A program made the translations under genes and the position numbers. A DNA stretch of 64,000 nucleotides from an uncultured Pelagibacteraceae bacterium (GTDB lineage Bacteria; Pseudomonadota; Alphaproteobacteria; Pelagibacterales; Pelagibacteraceae), in contig CACFLX010000005.1 in NCBI GenBank assembly GCA_902567235.1, positions 26,879 through 90,878 on the forward strand, in the 5' to 3' direction. Position 1 is the stretch's first letter; the number at the start of each line of letters is the position of its first letter. This document shows positions 35,708 to 45,506 of this stretch, piece by piece. A model generated the notes under the pieces. That model was not told the DNA's origin. It did not search any database and saw nothing but the letters and a program-made list of their open reading frames with translations.

Positions 35708-38365
35708 AGATTTAATTTGTTCGATAGCATTATCTATTTTTGAACTATCAATTCCACCAGCTTGAGCAAAATCAGGTCTACCCCCTCCTCCTTTTCCTCC
35801 AATAATTTCTGATCCAACTTTGACTAATTTAACTGCATCATATATTTTTGTTAGATTTTCAGTAACACCAATTGCTAATCCAATTTTTTCATCTTTAATT
35901 GCAAAAATAACTATAACACCTTCTTTTAAATCTTTTTTTCCATTATCAACAAGTTTTCTCAAATCTTTAGGGGGTAAATCAATTACTTTTTGAAATCTAA
36001 CTTTGACATTATTTATAGTTTTATCATTAATAATATTTTTTGATTTATCGCTTAAAGTTGATTGAACTAAAAGTTGTTCATAGTGCCTTGTTAAATCTTT
36101 AATTAAAGTTTGCTGATTTTCGTTAGTGATATTAGGTTTTCCGCCTAATTTGATTATTTTTTGGGATAAATCATTAATTGTTTCTTTACTTTTCTCATTT
36201 TCAAGGTCACTGAGTTTTTCTTTTTTATTTAAATATTCTTGTAATTGTTTTTCTCTTAAAGCTTCTACTCTTCTCACCCCCGCTGCTATTGAAGATTGGC
36301 TAATAATCTTGAATTTTCCAATATCACCTGTATTTCTTACATGAGTTCCACCACACAATTCTGTTGAAAAATAACGTTCTTTTTCACTGCCCATTGATAA
36401 AACTCTAACTTCATCTCCATATTTTTCGCCAAAAAGAGCTAACGCTCCATTATCAACAGCTTCTTTTGGCGTCATAATTCTTGTTTTTACTTCAGATTTT
36501 TTTTCAACCATAGAATTTACAAAGTTTTCTATTTTTTTTATTTCATCATTTGAAATAGGCTTCATATGACTAAAATCAAATCTTAATCTATCTGGTTCAA
36601 CTAAGGATCCTTTTTGAGTAACGTGAGTACCAAGCACTCTTCTCAATGACTCATGTAATAAGTGAGTTGCGGAATGATAAGCTCTAACATCGTTTCTTCT
36701 ATTTACATCAATTTTCATTTCAACATTATCATTCACTTTAATAGAACCTTTGGTTACTTTGCCATAATGAACAAATAAGTCTCCTAGCTGCTTTTGCACA
36801 TCATGTACCTCAAATTTAAATTCTCCAGAGGTAATTTCTCCAATGTCTCCAACTTGGCCGCCAGACTCTCCATAAAAAGGTGTTTGATTTGTAATTATCA
36901 TACCTTCATCATTATCGGATAAGTTTTTTACTTCTTTGTTATCTTTTAATAATGACAAAATCTTTCCTTCAGCATGGTCAGTTTCATAACCTAAAAATTC
37001 TGATGGACCTAATCTATCCTTAATTTCAAACCATATCTTATTGACTGAACTATCACCTGATCCTTTCCAATTTTTCTTAGCAAGTTCTCTGCTTTCATTC
37101 ATTAAAGTTTCAAATTTTTTATTGTCTATTTTTAATGACTTATTTTTTAAAATATCTTCGGTTAAGTCTAGGGGAAATCCGTATGTATCATATAATTTAA
37201 AAGCTACTTCACCAGGTAAAACTTTATCGATTTTTGAAATTTCTTCATTTAGAATTTTCATACCTCTTTCTAATAAAACTAAAAATTTTTCTTCTTCTGT
37301 CTTTAAAGTTTCTTTAATTAACGACTCTGCTCTTACAAGTTCAGGATAATTTCCTGACATCTCATCCATTAAAGTTTTAAAAATATTATAAAAAATTGGT
37401 TGTTTCGATCCTAGTAAATGAGAGTGTCTCATTCCTCTTCTCATAATTCTTCTTAAGACATAGCCCCTGCCTTCGTTTGAAGGCAAAACACCTTCTGCAA
37501 TTAAAAATGAACTTGCTCTCAAATGATCTGCGATTACTCTAAAACTAGAAACATTTTTTTCATCAGGTTTAACTTTAACTGCTTCAGAAATTGAATTTAT
37601 TAATTTTTTAAAATGATCTGTTTCATAATTATCATGTGTGCCCTGAAGCAAAGCTGCAATTCTCTCTAGCCCCATTCCTGTATCTACAGATGGTTTTGGT
37701 AAGTTTATTCTTTTATCTTTGGAAACTTGCTCAAATTGCATAAATACAAGGTTCCAAATTTCAATATATCTATCTCCATCTTGATCTTTTGTGCCAGGCA
37801 GACCACCTTTTAGATGGTAACCATGATCATAAAATATTTCTGAACAAGGACCACAAGGTCCTGTTTCACCCATGGACCAAAAATTATCTGATGTTGCTAT
37901 CTTTATTATTTTATCTTCTCCTAGTCCTGTTATTTTTTTCCAAAGATTAAGTGCTTCTTCATCTTCGTTAAAAACTGTGAAATAAAGCCTATTTTTATCT
38001 AATCCAAAGTCTTTAGTTACTAAATTCCAAGCTAGTTCTATTGCTCTTTCTTTAAAATAATCTCCAAAAGAAAAGTTACCAAGCATCTCAAAAAATGTAT
38101 GATGCCGAGGAGTATAACCAACATTTTCAAGATCATTATGTTTTCCTCCAGCTCTTACACACTTTTGGGATGTGGTTGCTGTTTTATAATCTCTTTTTTC
38201 TAACCCAGTAAAAACATTTTTAAATTGAACCATTCCTGAGTTTGCAAACATTAGGGTTGGGTCATTATTTGGAACTAAATTACTAGATTCCACAATTTTA
38301 TGACCATTCTTCTCAAAATATTTGAGAAAAGTACTTCTAATTTGATTAAGTGATTTGTCTGCCAT
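35699..38365 (-). CDS. alaS: alanine--tRNA ligase AlaS
   Basis: Charges tRNA-Ala and edits mischarged Ser/Gly. The 888-residue protein has the aminoacylation domain from [17 protein letters not shown] through [20 protein letters not shown] and [17 protein letters not shown], the editing domain with the zinc motif [13 protein letters not shown] near 570 and the partner CGGTHV near 675, and the C-Ala tail ending with [16 protein letters not shown]. All domains are complete and the length is normal. The promoter side faces recA, whose terminator lies between them, so alaS should have its own promoter just before 38365. Confidence 0.97.
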   Translation of the reverse strand: MADKSLNQIRSTFLKYFEKNGHKIVESSNLVPNNDPTLMFANSGMVQFKNVFTGLEKRDYKTATTSQKCVRAGGKHNDLENVGYTPRHHTFFEMLGNFSFGDYFKERAIELAWNLVTKDFGLDKNRLYFTVFNEDEEALNLWKKITGLGEDKIIKIATSDNFWSMGETGPCGPCSEIFYDHGYHLKGGLPGTKDQDGDRYIEIWNLVFMQFEQVSKDKRINLPKPSVDTGMGLERIAALLQGTHDNYETDHFKKLINSISEAVKVKPDEKNVSSFRVIADHLRASSFLIAEGVLPSNEGRGYVLRRIMRRGMRHSHLLGSKQPIFYNIFKTLMDEMSGNYPELVRAESLIKETLKTEEEKFLVLLERGMKILNEEISKIDKVLPGEVAFKLYDTYGFPLDLTEDILKNKSLKIDNKKFETLMNESRELAKKNWKGSGDSSVNKIWFEIKDRLGPSEFLGYETDHAEGKILSLLKDNKEVKNLSDNDEGMIITNQTPFYGESGGQVGDIGEITSGEFKFEVHDVQKQLGDLFVHYGKVTKGSIKVNDNVEMKIDVNRRNDVRAYHSATHLLHESLRRVLGTHVTQKGSLVEPDRLRFDFSHMKPISNDEIKKIENFVNSMVEKKSEVKTRIMTPKEAVDNGALALFGEKYGDEVRVLSMGSEKERYFSTELCGGTHVRNTGDIGKFKIISQSSIAAGVRRVEALREKQLQEYLNKKEKLSDLENEKSKETINDLSQKIIKLGGKPNITNENQQTLIKDLTRHYEQLLVQSTLSDKSKNIINDKTINNVKVRFQKVIDLPPKDLRKLVDNGKKDLKEGVIVIFAIKDEKIGLAIGVTENLTKIYDAVKLVKVGSEIIGGKGGGGRPDFAQAGGIDSSKIDNAIEQIKSLI

Positions 38366-38412
38366 ATTTCTAAAATACAGCTTTTTTATATGATGTCTAT
38401 ATATCTATAGGG

Positions 38413-38440
38413 AAAAAAGGCGCCCAAAAGGGCGCCTTTT
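38413..38440 (-). terminator. rho-independent terminator downstream of recA
   Basis: In the recA direction the RNA forms AAAAGGCGCCC, a four-base UUUU loop, GGGCGCCUUUU and further U. The eleven-pair stem is strikingly G+C-rich for this sequence. It lies 20 bases after the recA stop and about 48 before the alaS start, separating the two genes. Confidence 0.9.
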
Positions 38441-38459
38441 AATAACTAAAAGTTATATG

Positions 38460-39575
38460 CTAATTTTTTTTTGTAGGTACTTCCTCTGGAGATTCTGCTT
38501 TTTCTTTCTCAATCGGATTACCTTCAATTTTTTTAGAAATAAGACCAGCTTTTTCTCTAATTGACATTTCTATTTCTGCTGCAGCCTTAGGGTTTTGTTC
38601 AAGGAATAATTTTGCATTTTCTTTTCCTTGTCCAATTTTTTCTCCCTTATAGGCATACCAAGCACCTGATTTTTCAACTATGTCTGCTTTTGCTCCAAGG
38701 TCAATCAGTTCTCCAGTTTTACTTATTCCTTTTCCATACATTAGGTCAAATTCAACTACCTTAAATGGTGGGGCAACTTTATTTTTAACAACTTTTACTC
38801 TAGTTGCATTTCCAATAATTTCCTCTTTATCTTTGATGGCACCTATTCTTCTTATATCCATTCTAACCGATGAATAAAATTTAAGTGCGTTTCCTCCTGA
38901 GGTTGTTTCGGGACTTCCAAACATTACACCAATTTTCATTCTAATTTGGTTAATGAAAATAACCATTGTGTTTGTTCTTGAAACTGAACCAGTTAGTTTT
39001 CTTAATGCCTGACTCATTAATCTTGATTGAAGGCCTACATGATGGTCTCCCATCTCCCCTTCAATTTCAGCTCTTGGTGTTAATGCTGCTACAGAATCAA
39101 CTACAATAACTGACATTGATCCTGATTTTATTAAAGTATCAGTAATTTCTAAAGCCTGCTCACCAGTATCTGGCTGGGAAATTAATAACTCTTCAGTATC
39201 AACACCTAATTTTTTTGCATAAACTGGATCTAATGCATGCTCTGCATCAACAAATCCACAGATTCCACCTGCTTTCTGTGCTTCAGCTATAACTTGTAAA
39301 GCTAAAGTTGTTTTTCCAGAAGACTCCGGACCATAAATTTCAATAATTCTTCCCTTAGGTAATCCCCCAATACCAAGCGCAAGGTCTAAACTTAAAGATC
39401 CTGTCGAAACAGACTCAACATCCATAGCTTTTTGTTGGCCTAATTTCATTACAGATCCTTTTCCAAAATTATCTGTAATTTGGCTAATTGCTGCTTCTAG
39501 AGATTTATTTTTTTCTTTGTTTTCCAATTCTTTATCTTTAGTGGATTTCACCACTTTTAAGTTATTTTTAGTCAT
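38460..39575 (-). CDS. recA: recombinase RecA
   Basis: DNA strand exchange protein and coprotease for SOS-type autocleavage. The 371-residue protein has the Walker A loop [13 protein letters not shown] near 81-93, [13 protein letters not shown] near 118, the Walker B region [11 protein letters not shown] near 153, the L1/L2 DNA loops ([21 protein letters not shown] in parts: [20 protein letters not shown]; and [18 protein letters not shown] in parts), and the MAW motif. The N-terminal extension with 25 or so charged residues is a little longer than in E. coli, with the core beginning at [19 protein letters not shown] degenerate SOS-like box lies about 50 bases upstream, and a strong terminator follows. 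Confidence 0.97.
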   Translation of the reverse strand: MTKNNLKVVKSTKDKELENKEKNKSLEAAISQITDNFGKGSVMKLGQQKAMDVESVSTGSLSLDLALGIGGLPKGRIIEIYGPESSGKTTLALQVIAEAQKAGGICGFVDAEHALDPVYAKKLGVDTEELLISQPDTGEQALEITDTLIKSGSMSVIVVDSVAALTPRAEIEGEMGDHHVGLQSRLMSQALRKLTGSVSRTNTMVIFINQIRMKIGVMFGSPETTSGGNALKFYSSVRMDIRRIGAIKDKEEIIGNATRVKVVKNKVAPPFKVVEFDLMYGKGISKTGELIDLGAKADIVEKSGAWYAYKGEKIGQGKENAKLFLEQNPKAAAEIEMSIREKAGLISKKIEGNPIEKEKAESPEEVPTKKN

Positions 39576-39624
39576 TTTTTGCCTCTTTTTTTAGGTTTTT
39601 TAACAATCGAATCATGACTTAAAT

Positions 39625-39639
39625 GTACACATTTTGTTC
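39625..39639 (-). promoter_or_regulatory. degenerate LexA-type SOS box upstream of recA
   Basis: Reading towards recA, GAAC, seven bases, then GTAC. The alphaproteobacterial SOS operator is GAAC-N7-GAAC (or its complement), so this is a one-mismatch match about 50 bases upstream of the recA start, and its first eight bases (GAACAAAA) equal those of the perfect box at umuD. Plausible but not proved. Confidence 0.45.
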
Positions 39640-39683
39640 TCATTGGCAATAAAAATGTTTCTTTAGCTCAAAAAAACCCGAAT

Positions 39684-40979
39684 TTATTTGATTTTTAAAT
39701 AGTCGCTATTAAGCAGACCTATTGATCTAAGGAGGTTAAATTGAGAAAGAAGATAATTTCTTTCTGAATTAGCTAATGAAATTTGAGCATTTAATAAAAA
39801 AGAATTCGATTGAATAACTTCTAGTGTTGTTCTTCCAACCCCGCTTTCATACTCAGCAGTAATTCCTTCATTTGCAATTTCGGCAGCTCTAACTTGCAGT
39901 TCAACTGAATTTAATAAACTTTTACTTGATTGAAAATTTGACCAAGCACTTGCAACATTTGTTTCATTTGACCTAGTTGTGTTATCTAAAAGCAATCTTT
40001 TTCTAGTTTGTAAATTTTTATTTTTTTTATATTTAGCTCTATTTTTTCCACCAGAATAAAAAGGCCAGGATACTGTTGCTTTTAAAATATCTTTTTCTCT
40101 TTCATCATATGTAGAACTTAAGTCATCGCTATAAGATCTTTCAAAAGAGAGTTTTGCTGTCGGTGATAAATCTGATTTAGCAATGATTGTATCTTTTTTA
40201 GATTGTTCGTATTCTAATATGGCAATATTTAAATCTGGATTATTTTTTTTTGATAATTCAATTGCTGAACTTAAATCTGCTGGCATAACAAAATTTATTG
40301 TAGAATTTTTTTCTAACAAATTAGATTTTGATAAAGGTCCAATTATATTTTCGTAATTTAATTTACTTGTTAAAACTTCATTTTGTGCCTGTATTACTTT
40401 TGCCTGTGCTTCTGCTAAAGATGATTCAGATTGGGCAACATCTGAAAGTGTAACTTGGCCTCTTTCAAGTCTAATACTATCTGTCTCAACTTGCCTTTCC
40501 AACAAGCTGACGTTTGCTTGATTAATTTCAAATTTTTCATTTGCTAAAATAAGTCCTGTGTAAGCCTCGATAGCTTTATATAAAATATCTTGTTCTTTTT
40601 TTAATAATTTTGCTTTTGCAAGTTTAATACCAATTATATTTCTATCATGCTCAGCATTTCTTCCAAAATCTACCAATGTTTGTTCGATTGTTATTGAGGT
40701 TGATAATGGATCAACATCAGTAATTGAAGCGTCTCCACCTGATTGATTTGTTAATGTATTTGTATTTTCTTTACTTTTGCTTCCACTCAAAGTTAAGGTT
40801 GGAAGATAGTCTCCTTTTGAAATATTTAAATCTTCTTCTGAAACTTTTATATTTTCTCTTTCAGCATTTAGTTCAGGGTTATTTGTATAAGCTTGGATAA
40901 GAGCTTCAGGAAGTGTAACTGCAATCACCTTGGGTATAAAAAAAATCAACGAAATTATAACTAAAATTATTTTTTTCAT
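39684..40979 (-). CDS. TolC-family outer membrane efflux protein
   Basis: Outer-membrane channel of a type I secretion or efflux system. The 431-residue protein has a Sec signal peptide (KKIILVIISLIFFIPKVIA, residues 2-20), then two OEP repeats of long coiled helices: LPEALIQAYTNNPELNAERENIKVSEED (in parts: LPEALIQAYTNNPELNAE) near 23, VDFGRNAEHDRN near 118, and in the second half AIELSKKNNPDLNIAILEYEQ and YSGGKNRAKYKKNKN near 308. The TolC-type EYESGVGRTTLEVIQSNSFLL sits near 372. It lies one base from the kinase gene upstream and ends 108 bases before recA. Confidence 0.91.
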   Translation of the reverse strand: MKKIILVIISLIFFIPKVIAVTLPEALIQAYTNNPELNAERENIKVSEEDLNISKGDYLPTLTLSGSKSKENTNTLTNQSGGDASITDVDPLSTSITIEQTLVDFGRNAEHDRNIIGIKLAKAKLLKKEQDILYKAIEAYTGLILANEKFEINQANVSLLERQVETDSIRLERGQVTLSDVAQSESSLAEAQAKVIQAQNEVLTSKLNYENIIGPLSKSNLLEKNSTINFVMPADLSSAIELSKKNNPDLNIAILEYEQSKKDTIIAKSDLSPTAKLSFERSYSDDLSSTYDEREKDILKATVSWPFYSGGKNRAKYKKNKNLQTRKRLLLDNTTRSNETNVASAWSNFQSSKSLLNSVELQVRAAEIANEGITAEYESGVGRTTLEVIQSNSFLLNAQISLANSERNYLLSQFNLLRSIGLLNSDYLKIK

Positions 40980-41903
40980 TTATCTGAATTTAATTGAATT
41001 AATTTGATGATTACTATTTAATTTCATTACAATCGAGGCATATTTTGGCGCATCTTTAAACATGTTCTGTGTAATTCTTTGATATGTTTGCATAAAATTT
41101 ACTATATCACTTCTATTCATAATTCTTAAATTTCTTTTATTTTTTGATTTTAACCAAAGTATTTTTTCTTGTTTTATTCTCCATTTTTGAAGCATTTTAA
41201 AATTATTAGCTCTAAGATAAATTATTTCATTAATTTGTTTAAACAAATTTTTATAATGTGTTTTCAATTGAATATTAACATATTTTCTCCAAACCAAATT
41301 TGGATCTTGTGTTTTTTCTAATGAATTTATTGATCTAACAAGCTCTGAATTTTTTTGAGCTTTTGCACCAACACACCAGCCTTCAAAAATTACTACATCT
41401 GGTCTTGAATTAATTTTATACCATAACTTTCTAAGATATCTATCATCTTTTGATTTATCAAATTTTGGTAATCTAAATTTACTAAATTTTTTATTTTTAA
41501 TTTTTTTAAAAAATTCGTAAATAATTTTATAATCATGAGTCCCTGGCACTCCCCTTATCATTAGCAAAGGGTGTTTTGTAATTGATAATTTTTTTCTATC
41601 TTTTCTAATTTTATAAAAATCATCAATAGAAATTTTAAAAACTTTAAGTTTAAAATATTTTATTAGTATTAAAGATATTATTGAGGCAATTGTAGTCTTT
41701 CCAGTCCCTTGTCCTCCTGATAAACCAATAATCAATGGGGATTTTTTATTTAATTTTTTTTTAATCCAAAAGCTTAAAGGTATTAAATAAGATTTAAGCA
41801 TCTTATTTTTATTTTTAAATTTATTTGTTTTTGTTTCTTGTGAATTTATAAATTTAAAACAATCATTCTTTACTTTCTCATAACACTCAACAATATGCTG
41901 CAT
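40980..41903 (-). CDS. D-glycerate 3-kinase-like P-loop kinase
   Basis: Probably phosphorylates D-glycerate to 3-phosphoglycerate, linking glycolate/glyoxylate breakdown to central metabolism. The 307-residue protein has a P-loop IIGLSGGQGTGKTT (Walker A residues 63-70), SIDDFYKIRKDRKK near 92-105 (the D-D-F-Y motif of the phosphoribulokinase/uridine kinase-like superfamily), RGVPGTHDYKI near 119, LPKFDKSKDDR near 142, and VVIFEGWCVGAKA near 171, all typical of plant GLYK and bacterial YggC/GlxK-like kinases. Cytoplasmic. Located immediately upstream of the tolC-like gene. A related pantothenate kinase-type activity is a less likely alternative. Confidence 0.8.
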   Translation of the reverse strand: MQHIVECYEKVKNDCFKFINSQETKTNKFKNKNKMLKSYLIPLSFWIKKKLNKKSPLIIGLSGGQGTGKTTIASIISLILIKYFKLKVFKISIDDFYKIRKDRKKLSITKHPLLMIRGVPGTHDYKIIYEFFKKIKNKKFSKFRLPKFDKSKDDRYLRKLWYKINSRPDVVIFEGWCVGAKAQKNSELVRSINSLEKTQDPNLVWRKYVNIQLKTHYKNLFKQINEIIYLRANNFKMLQKWRIKQEKILWLKSKNKRNLRIMNRSDIVNFMQTYQRITQNMFKDAPKYASIVMKLNSNHQINSIKFR

Positions 41904-41909
41904 ATAAAA

Positions 41910-42278
41910 TTATTTTTTTTGATCTAAAGGATGGTTCTCTCCATCATTAACTGGAACATTTTCTATTTCAAATGGTTTTATGCCTTCAACGCAAGCAATA
42001 TTTATACCATAGATTTTTGGATTACTTCTTGGTCTGTTATGAGTATGAATACCACAAACTTTACAAAAATAATGTTGGGCAGTTTTTGTTTTAAATTGAT
42101 AAAGTGTTAAAAGATCTTCTCCTTTAGCTAATTTAAAATCATCTGGTCCAACCACTCCTATAATATATCCTTTTCTTTTACAGATAGAACAATTGCAACG
42201 CATAATTTTTTCAAATCCTTTTTCTGGAACATTTACTTCTGCTTCAACTCCTCCGCAATGACATGTTAGTTTTTTCAT
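41910..42278 (-). CDS. GFA/CENP-V domain zinc protein
   Basis: A 122-residue member of the glutathione-dependent formaldehyde-activating (GFA/CENP-V) family. Zinc ligands are visible as C-H-C-G near residue 5, the C-N-C-S-I-C knuckle near 28-33, and FCKVCGIHTHNRPR near 71-84. Family members bind zinc, and the founding member catalyses glutathione adduct formation with formaldehyde, but later work questions catalysis and most are uncharacterised. A role in detoxification of one-carbon aldehydes is only a family-level guess. Six bases upstream of the kinase gene. Confidence 0.82.
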   Translation of the reverse strand: MKKLTCHCGGVEAEVNVPEKGFEKIMRCNCSICKRKGYIIGVVGPDDFKLAKGEDLLTLYQFKTKTAQHYFCKVCGIHTHNRPRSNPKIYGINIACVEGIKPFEIENVPVNDGENHPLDQKK

Positions 42279-42293
42279 TTTTTCTCCTTTATT

Positions 42294-42758
42294 TTATGAC
42301 CCTTTTCTAAAATCCCACGGGTATTGAAAAGTCATTGACCACATTCCCAATTTATTTTCTTTTGCAAAATCTTCATCTTTGATAAATTTTTTTGAATATT
42401 TTCTGTAGGCAAAAGCATATCCTTTTCTAACTAAAAATTTTGACAAACTTTCACCATTAACAAAACATTCAGCAAGTGTCCTTTTATAAAAATCTTTTTT
42501 TTTTCCAATACAAGTTGGCATATTGTTTCCAATCTTTTCAATTAATAATATCTTTGCCAACATTCCACACTTTACTTCCTCATTATCCTTCAAACAAGTT
42601 TGCTTTAACTCTGGTGTATCAATGCCTTCAAAACGTATCTTCTCGCCATTTAAAACTATTGTGTCACCGTCTATAATTTTAAGACTATTTGCTAATGAAA
42701 TATTGCTAGACAATAAACTTATAACCAGCAGTACAAAAAGCTTTTTGATATTTAACAT
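42294..42758 (-). CDS. exported thermonuclease-like (SNase) protein
   Basis: Staphylococcal nuclease-like fold, 154 residues from the ATG whose first base is 42758. This start is chosen because a Sec signal peptide follows at once (LNIKKLFVLLVISLLSSNISLA). A longer frame to 42815 would put unrelated residues before the signal. The SNase core has IIDGDTIVLNGEKIRFEGIDTPELKQ (in parts: IIDGDTIVLNG, IRFEGIDTPE) near 26-50 with the metal Asp and first Arg, RTLAECFVNGESLSKFLVRKG in the middle with an Arg-type site, and AKENKLGMWS at the end. The canonical middle Glu/Arg pair is not obvious from eye alignment. It diverges from umuDC. Confidence 0.78.
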   Translation of the reverse strand: MLNIKKLFVLLVISLLSSNISLANSLKIIDGDTIVLNGEKIRFEGIDTPELKQTCLKDNEEVKCGMLAKILLIEKIGNNMPTCIGKKKDFYKRTLAECFVNGESLSKFLVRKGYAFAYRKYSKKFIKDEDFAKENKLGMWSMTFQYPWDFRKGS

Positions 42759-42822
42759 GATTTTTAAACTACTCTTGGTTAAAGTTATCCACAAGGCCAC
42801 AAAATGTGGTTTCAATGTTCAC

Positions 42823-42844
42823 CTTTTGATTCACTTTTGATTCA
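42823..42844 (+). repeat. tandem 11-bp direct repeat upstream of umuD
   Basis: CTTTTGATTCA occurs twice in direct tandem (42823-42833 and 42834-42844), followed by CTT, in the divergent region between the nuclease gene and umuD, 25 bases before the umuD -35 box. Whether it binds a protein or is a replication-slippage duplication cannot be told. Confidence 0.6.
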
Positions 42845-42869
42845 CTTCCAGACTCAAAATACAACCTGA

Positions 42870-42898
42870 TTGACACCATTGAATAACTTGTATATTAA
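42870..42898 (+). promoter_or_regulatory. sigma-70-type promoter of umuDC
   Basis: A consensus -35 TTGACA at 42870-42875 and an A/T-rich -10 region, either TATATT at 42891-42896 (15-bp spacing) or TATTAA at 42893-42898 (17-bp spacing). The SOS box starts four to six bases after the -10, so bound repressor would block polymerase. The leftmost TTG in the umuD frame is this -35 box and not a start codon. Confidence 0.68.
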
Positions 42899-42901
42899 TG
42901 A

Positions 42902-42916
42902 GAACAAAAGAAGAAC
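42902..42916 (+). promoter_or_regulatory. LexA SOS operator, perfect GAAC-N7-GAAC
   Basis: GAACAAAAGAAGAAC matches the established alphaproteobacterial LexA operator GAAC-N7-GAAC exactly. It lies between the -10 box and the umuD ATG (42921), four bases from the latter. LexA bound here would repress umuDC until RecA triggers its cleavage. The lexA gene itself is not in this window. Confidence 0.85.
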
Positions 42917-42920
42917 ATTT

Positions 42921-43316
42921 ATGAAGCTTACAATACCTTACTATTTACACAAAGCTGGCGCGGGTTTTCCGTCTCCTGCAACAGATTATATTGAAGAAGA
43001 TATAGATCTAAATGTTCATTTAATCAAAAATGTTCCAGCAACTTTCATCATAAGAGTTCAAGGAAAATCAATGGTCGATGTTGGTATTAATAATGGAGAT
43101 TTGTTACTAGTTGACAAAAGCCTAACACCAAAAAACTTTTCAACAGTTATAGCAAACGTTCACGATGAACTTGTAGTTAAAAGTTTTGTTCAAGAGAGAG
43201 ATAAAAAATTTTTAACGTCTGGATCTAAAAATTTTGAGGATAGAATTTTAATTAATGAAGAAGAAGATATTTTTATTTGGGGAGTTGTAACTTATGTCAT
43301 CCATTCAACATACTAA
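42921..43316 (+). CDS. umuD: SOS mutagenesis protein UmuD
   Basis: Accessory subunit of DNA polymerase V, activated by RecA-assisted self-cleavage. With the ATG at 42921 it has 131 residues; this start is chosen because the only upstream extension begins with the TTG of the promoter -35 box and would read through the LexA operator. The S24-peptidase features are present: cleavage site Ala-Gly in [10 protein letters not shown] (14/15), catalytic Ser50 in [15 protein letters not shown], and Lys87 in ELVVKSF. It overlaps umuC by 23 bases, indicating coupled translation. Confidence 0.93.
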   Translation: MKLTIPYYLHKAGAGFPSPATDYIEEDIDLNVHLIKNVPATFIIRVQGKSMVDVGINNGDLLLVDKSLTPKNFSTVIANVHDELVVKSFVQERDKKFLTSGSKNFEDRILINEEEDIFIWGVVTYVIHSTY

Positions 43317-44574
43317 AAAAATTGCATTGGTTGATTGTAATTCTTTCTATGTTTCGTGTGAAAGATTATTTAATCCTAAAATAAGAAAAAAACCTGTTGT
43401 TGTCCTATCAAATAATGATGGCTGTATTGTTTCAAGATCTAACGAAGCGAAAGCATTAGGAATAAAAATGGGAGAACCTTATTTTAAGGCAAAAGACATT
43501 ATTATTAAAAACAACGTTCAAGTTTTTTCATCTGGCTATTCTTTGTATGGGGATATCTCAAGAAGAGTGATGCGAACTTTAAAACGTTTTAACTCTGATA
43601 TGGAAGTCTATTCAATTGATGAGGCTTTTTTAGATTTGTCAAATTTTCCTGATGATGAAATAGAAGACGTTGGAAAAGAAATTAGAAGTACAGTTTTACA
43701 ATGGACTGGTATTCCAACAAGTATTGGGATTGCTAAAACAAAAACATTAAGCAAAGTTGCAAATCATATTGCTAAAAAAAAAGAATCTGGAGTTACAAGT
43801 TTAATTGGAGTTAAAAATATTGATCCAATACTAGAAAAAGTAGAAATCAATGATGTTTGGGGTGTTGGAAGGCAATTAACTAAATTTTATCATCAAAATG
43901 GAATTTACAATGCTAAACAATTGAAAAATATGTCTAATACTTGGATTAAAAAAAGTTCTAATGTTTTAAGTTCTAGAACTGCAATGGAACTTAGAGGTAT
44001 TACTTGTATTGGTTTAGAAAAAACTGTATCAAAAAGAAAGAGCTGTGTAGTGTCACGTTCATTTGGTCAAAGAGTAGAAAAATTTCAAGAACTAAAAGAA
44101 GCTATTGCAAATTACTGTTTAAACGCTTCAGAAAAAATTAGATCAGAGTCTTTAATTGCAAAATCAATAACTATTTTCATTAGAACAAGTCCTTTTCAAA
44201 ATAAGTTTGGATATTATTCAAATTCGAAAACAATTGATTTTCCAATTGCAACAAATAATAGTATTGAAATAGTTAAAACTGCCTTGGTTGCTTTAGAAAA
44301 TATTTTCAAAAATGGTTATCGTTATCAAAAAGCAGGTGTGCTACTAACAGGACTGTCAAATGATGATGGAAAAAAGAATTTATTTTCATCTGAAAAAGAT
44401 GAAAAGATAAATAGTTTAATGAGATCAATTGATAATACAAATTACAGATATGGAAGATCCGCAATAAGTCTTGCCAGTGCTGGAGTTCGAAAGAGATGGA
44501 ATATGAAAAGAGAGCACTCTTCTAGAATAGATACGGCAGATTTTTATTCACTACCAACGATTAGAGCGATTTAA
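43294..44574 (+). CDS. umuC: Y-family DNA polymerase V catalytic subunit UmuC
   Basis: Error-prone translesion polymerase working with UmuD'. The 426-residue protein has the Y-family palm motifs [19 protein letters not shown] with the metal Asp14, [18 protein letters not shown] near 40, and [11 protein letters not shown] with Asp109-Glu110; the helix-hairpin-helix part [15 protein letters not shown] lies near 190; and the UmuC C-terminal domain ends with [15 protein letters not shown]. Length is normal for UmuC (about 420). Expression should be SOS-controlled through the operator before umuD. Overlaps the convergent serA by four bases. Confidence 0.95.
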   Translation: MSSIQHTKKIALVDCNSFYVSCERLFNPKIRKKPVVVLSNNDGCIVSRSNEAKALGIKMGEPYFKAKDIIIKNNVQVFSSGYSLYGDISRRVMRTLKRFNSDMEVYSIDEAFLDLSNFPDDEIEDVGKEIRSTVLQWTGIPTSIGIAKTKTLSKVANHIAKKKESGVTSLIGVKNIDPILEKVEINDVWGVGRQLTKFYHQNGIYNAKQLKNMSNTWIKKSSNVLSSRTAMELRGITCIGLEKTVSKRKSCVVSRSFGQRVEKFQELKEAIANYCLNASEKIRSESLIAKSITIFIRTSPFQNKFGYYSNSKTIDFPIATNNSIEIVKTALVALENIFKNGYRYQKAGVLLTGLSNDDGKKNLFSSEKDEKINSLMRSIDNTNYRYGRSAISLASAGVRKRWNMKREHSSRIDTADFYSLPTIRAI

Positions 44575-45506
44575 ACAGTGTTGATTTTAATACCTTTTAG
44601 TAAATAATCTGATAGTTGATTGGCTACCATTTCAGCAACTACAATTGATGCTTCAGTTGTAGAAGCAGCTATGTGAGGTGATAAAATTGCTTTTGGATTA
44701 TTAAACAAGATATTTTCTTTTGCAGGTTCTTTGGAAAACACATCTACCGCAGCACCTGCAATTAAATTTTCATTTAAAGCTTCATTTAAATCTTTTTCAT
44801 CAACAATATTACCACGTGCAGCATTAATTATATAAGATGTTGGCTTCATTTTCTTATAATGTTCTTTAGTGATCATTGGTTTTCCATCTTTAGGAGCCTT
44901 GCAATGAAAACTTATAATATCACTTTTACTTATCAAATCATCAAAGCTTACATTTTCTACGTTTGGATAATCTTTTTTTCTAGATTCTAGCGACTTTGAA
45001 TTAACCAATACTTTCATATCGAAACCTTTAACGAGGTTGCTTAATCTTACTCCTACATTTCCAAAGCCTACTATCCCTAAAGTTTTTTTAGAAAGCTCAG
45101 TTCCTTTTATATTTTTTTTCTCCCACTGACCCTTGTGTGTTGTTTCATTGGCAAAAGGAATTCTTCTAAGTACGGACATTATTAAAGCAAATGCATGTTC
45201 GGCTGTTGCATTAGCGTTTCCACCGGGTGTATTCATAACAATCATATTTTTTTCTTTTGCCACGGGTACATCTATATTATCTACACCTGCCCCAGCTCTT
45301 CCAATTACTTTTAAATTTTTTGCAGCTACAATTATATTTTTAGTAACTTTTGTAGCAGATCTAACAACCATCCCATCATATTCTGGAATAATTTTAATAA
45401 TTTCTTCTTCTGACAAACCTGTTTTTACATCTACTGAAATATTATTTTTTTCGAAAATTTTTTGAGCAACATTGCTCATTGAATCTGAAATTAGAACTTT
45501 AGGCAT
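44571..45506 (-). CDS. serA: D-3-phosphoglycerate dehydrogenase, catalytic core only
   Basis: First enzyme of serine biosynthesis from 3-phosphoglycerate. The 311-residue protein has the substrate-binding [15 protein letters not shown] and [20 protein letters not shown], the NAD motif [16 protein letters not shown] near 143-158, [13 protein letters not shown] near 228, and the catalytic His in [13 protein letters not shown] near 279-291. It ends at [11 protein letters not shown], the point where longer SerA proteins begin their ASB and ACT regulatory domains, so serine feedback through ACT is absent. No continuation is possible because umuC begins there on the other strand. The ATG overlaps serC by eight bases. 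Confidence 0.93.
   Translation of the reverse strand: MPKVLISDSMSNVAQKIFEKNNISVDVKTGLSEEEIIKIIPEYDGMVVRSATKVTKNIIVAAKNLKVIGRAGAGVDNIDVPVAKEKNMIVMNTPGGNANATAEHAFALIMSVLRRIPFANETTHKGQWEKKNIKGTELSKKTLGIVGFGNVGVRLSNLVKGFDMKVLVNSKSLESRKKDYPNVENVSFDDLISKSDIISFHCKAPKDGKPMITKEHYKKMKPTSYIINAARGNIVDEKDLNEALNENLIAGAAVDVFSKEPAKENILFNNPKAILSPHIAASTTEASIVVAEMVANQLSDYLLKGIKINTV

Noticed and set aside
42759..42815. Longer start of the exported nuclease
   Set aside because: The extra 19 residues lack any signal character; the Sec signal begins at the internal ATG at 42758.
42870..42920. N-terminal extension of UmuD starting at TTG
   Set aside because: The TTG is the -35 box of the promoter and the extension would translate the LexA operator; the ATG at 42921 gives the normal UmuD start.
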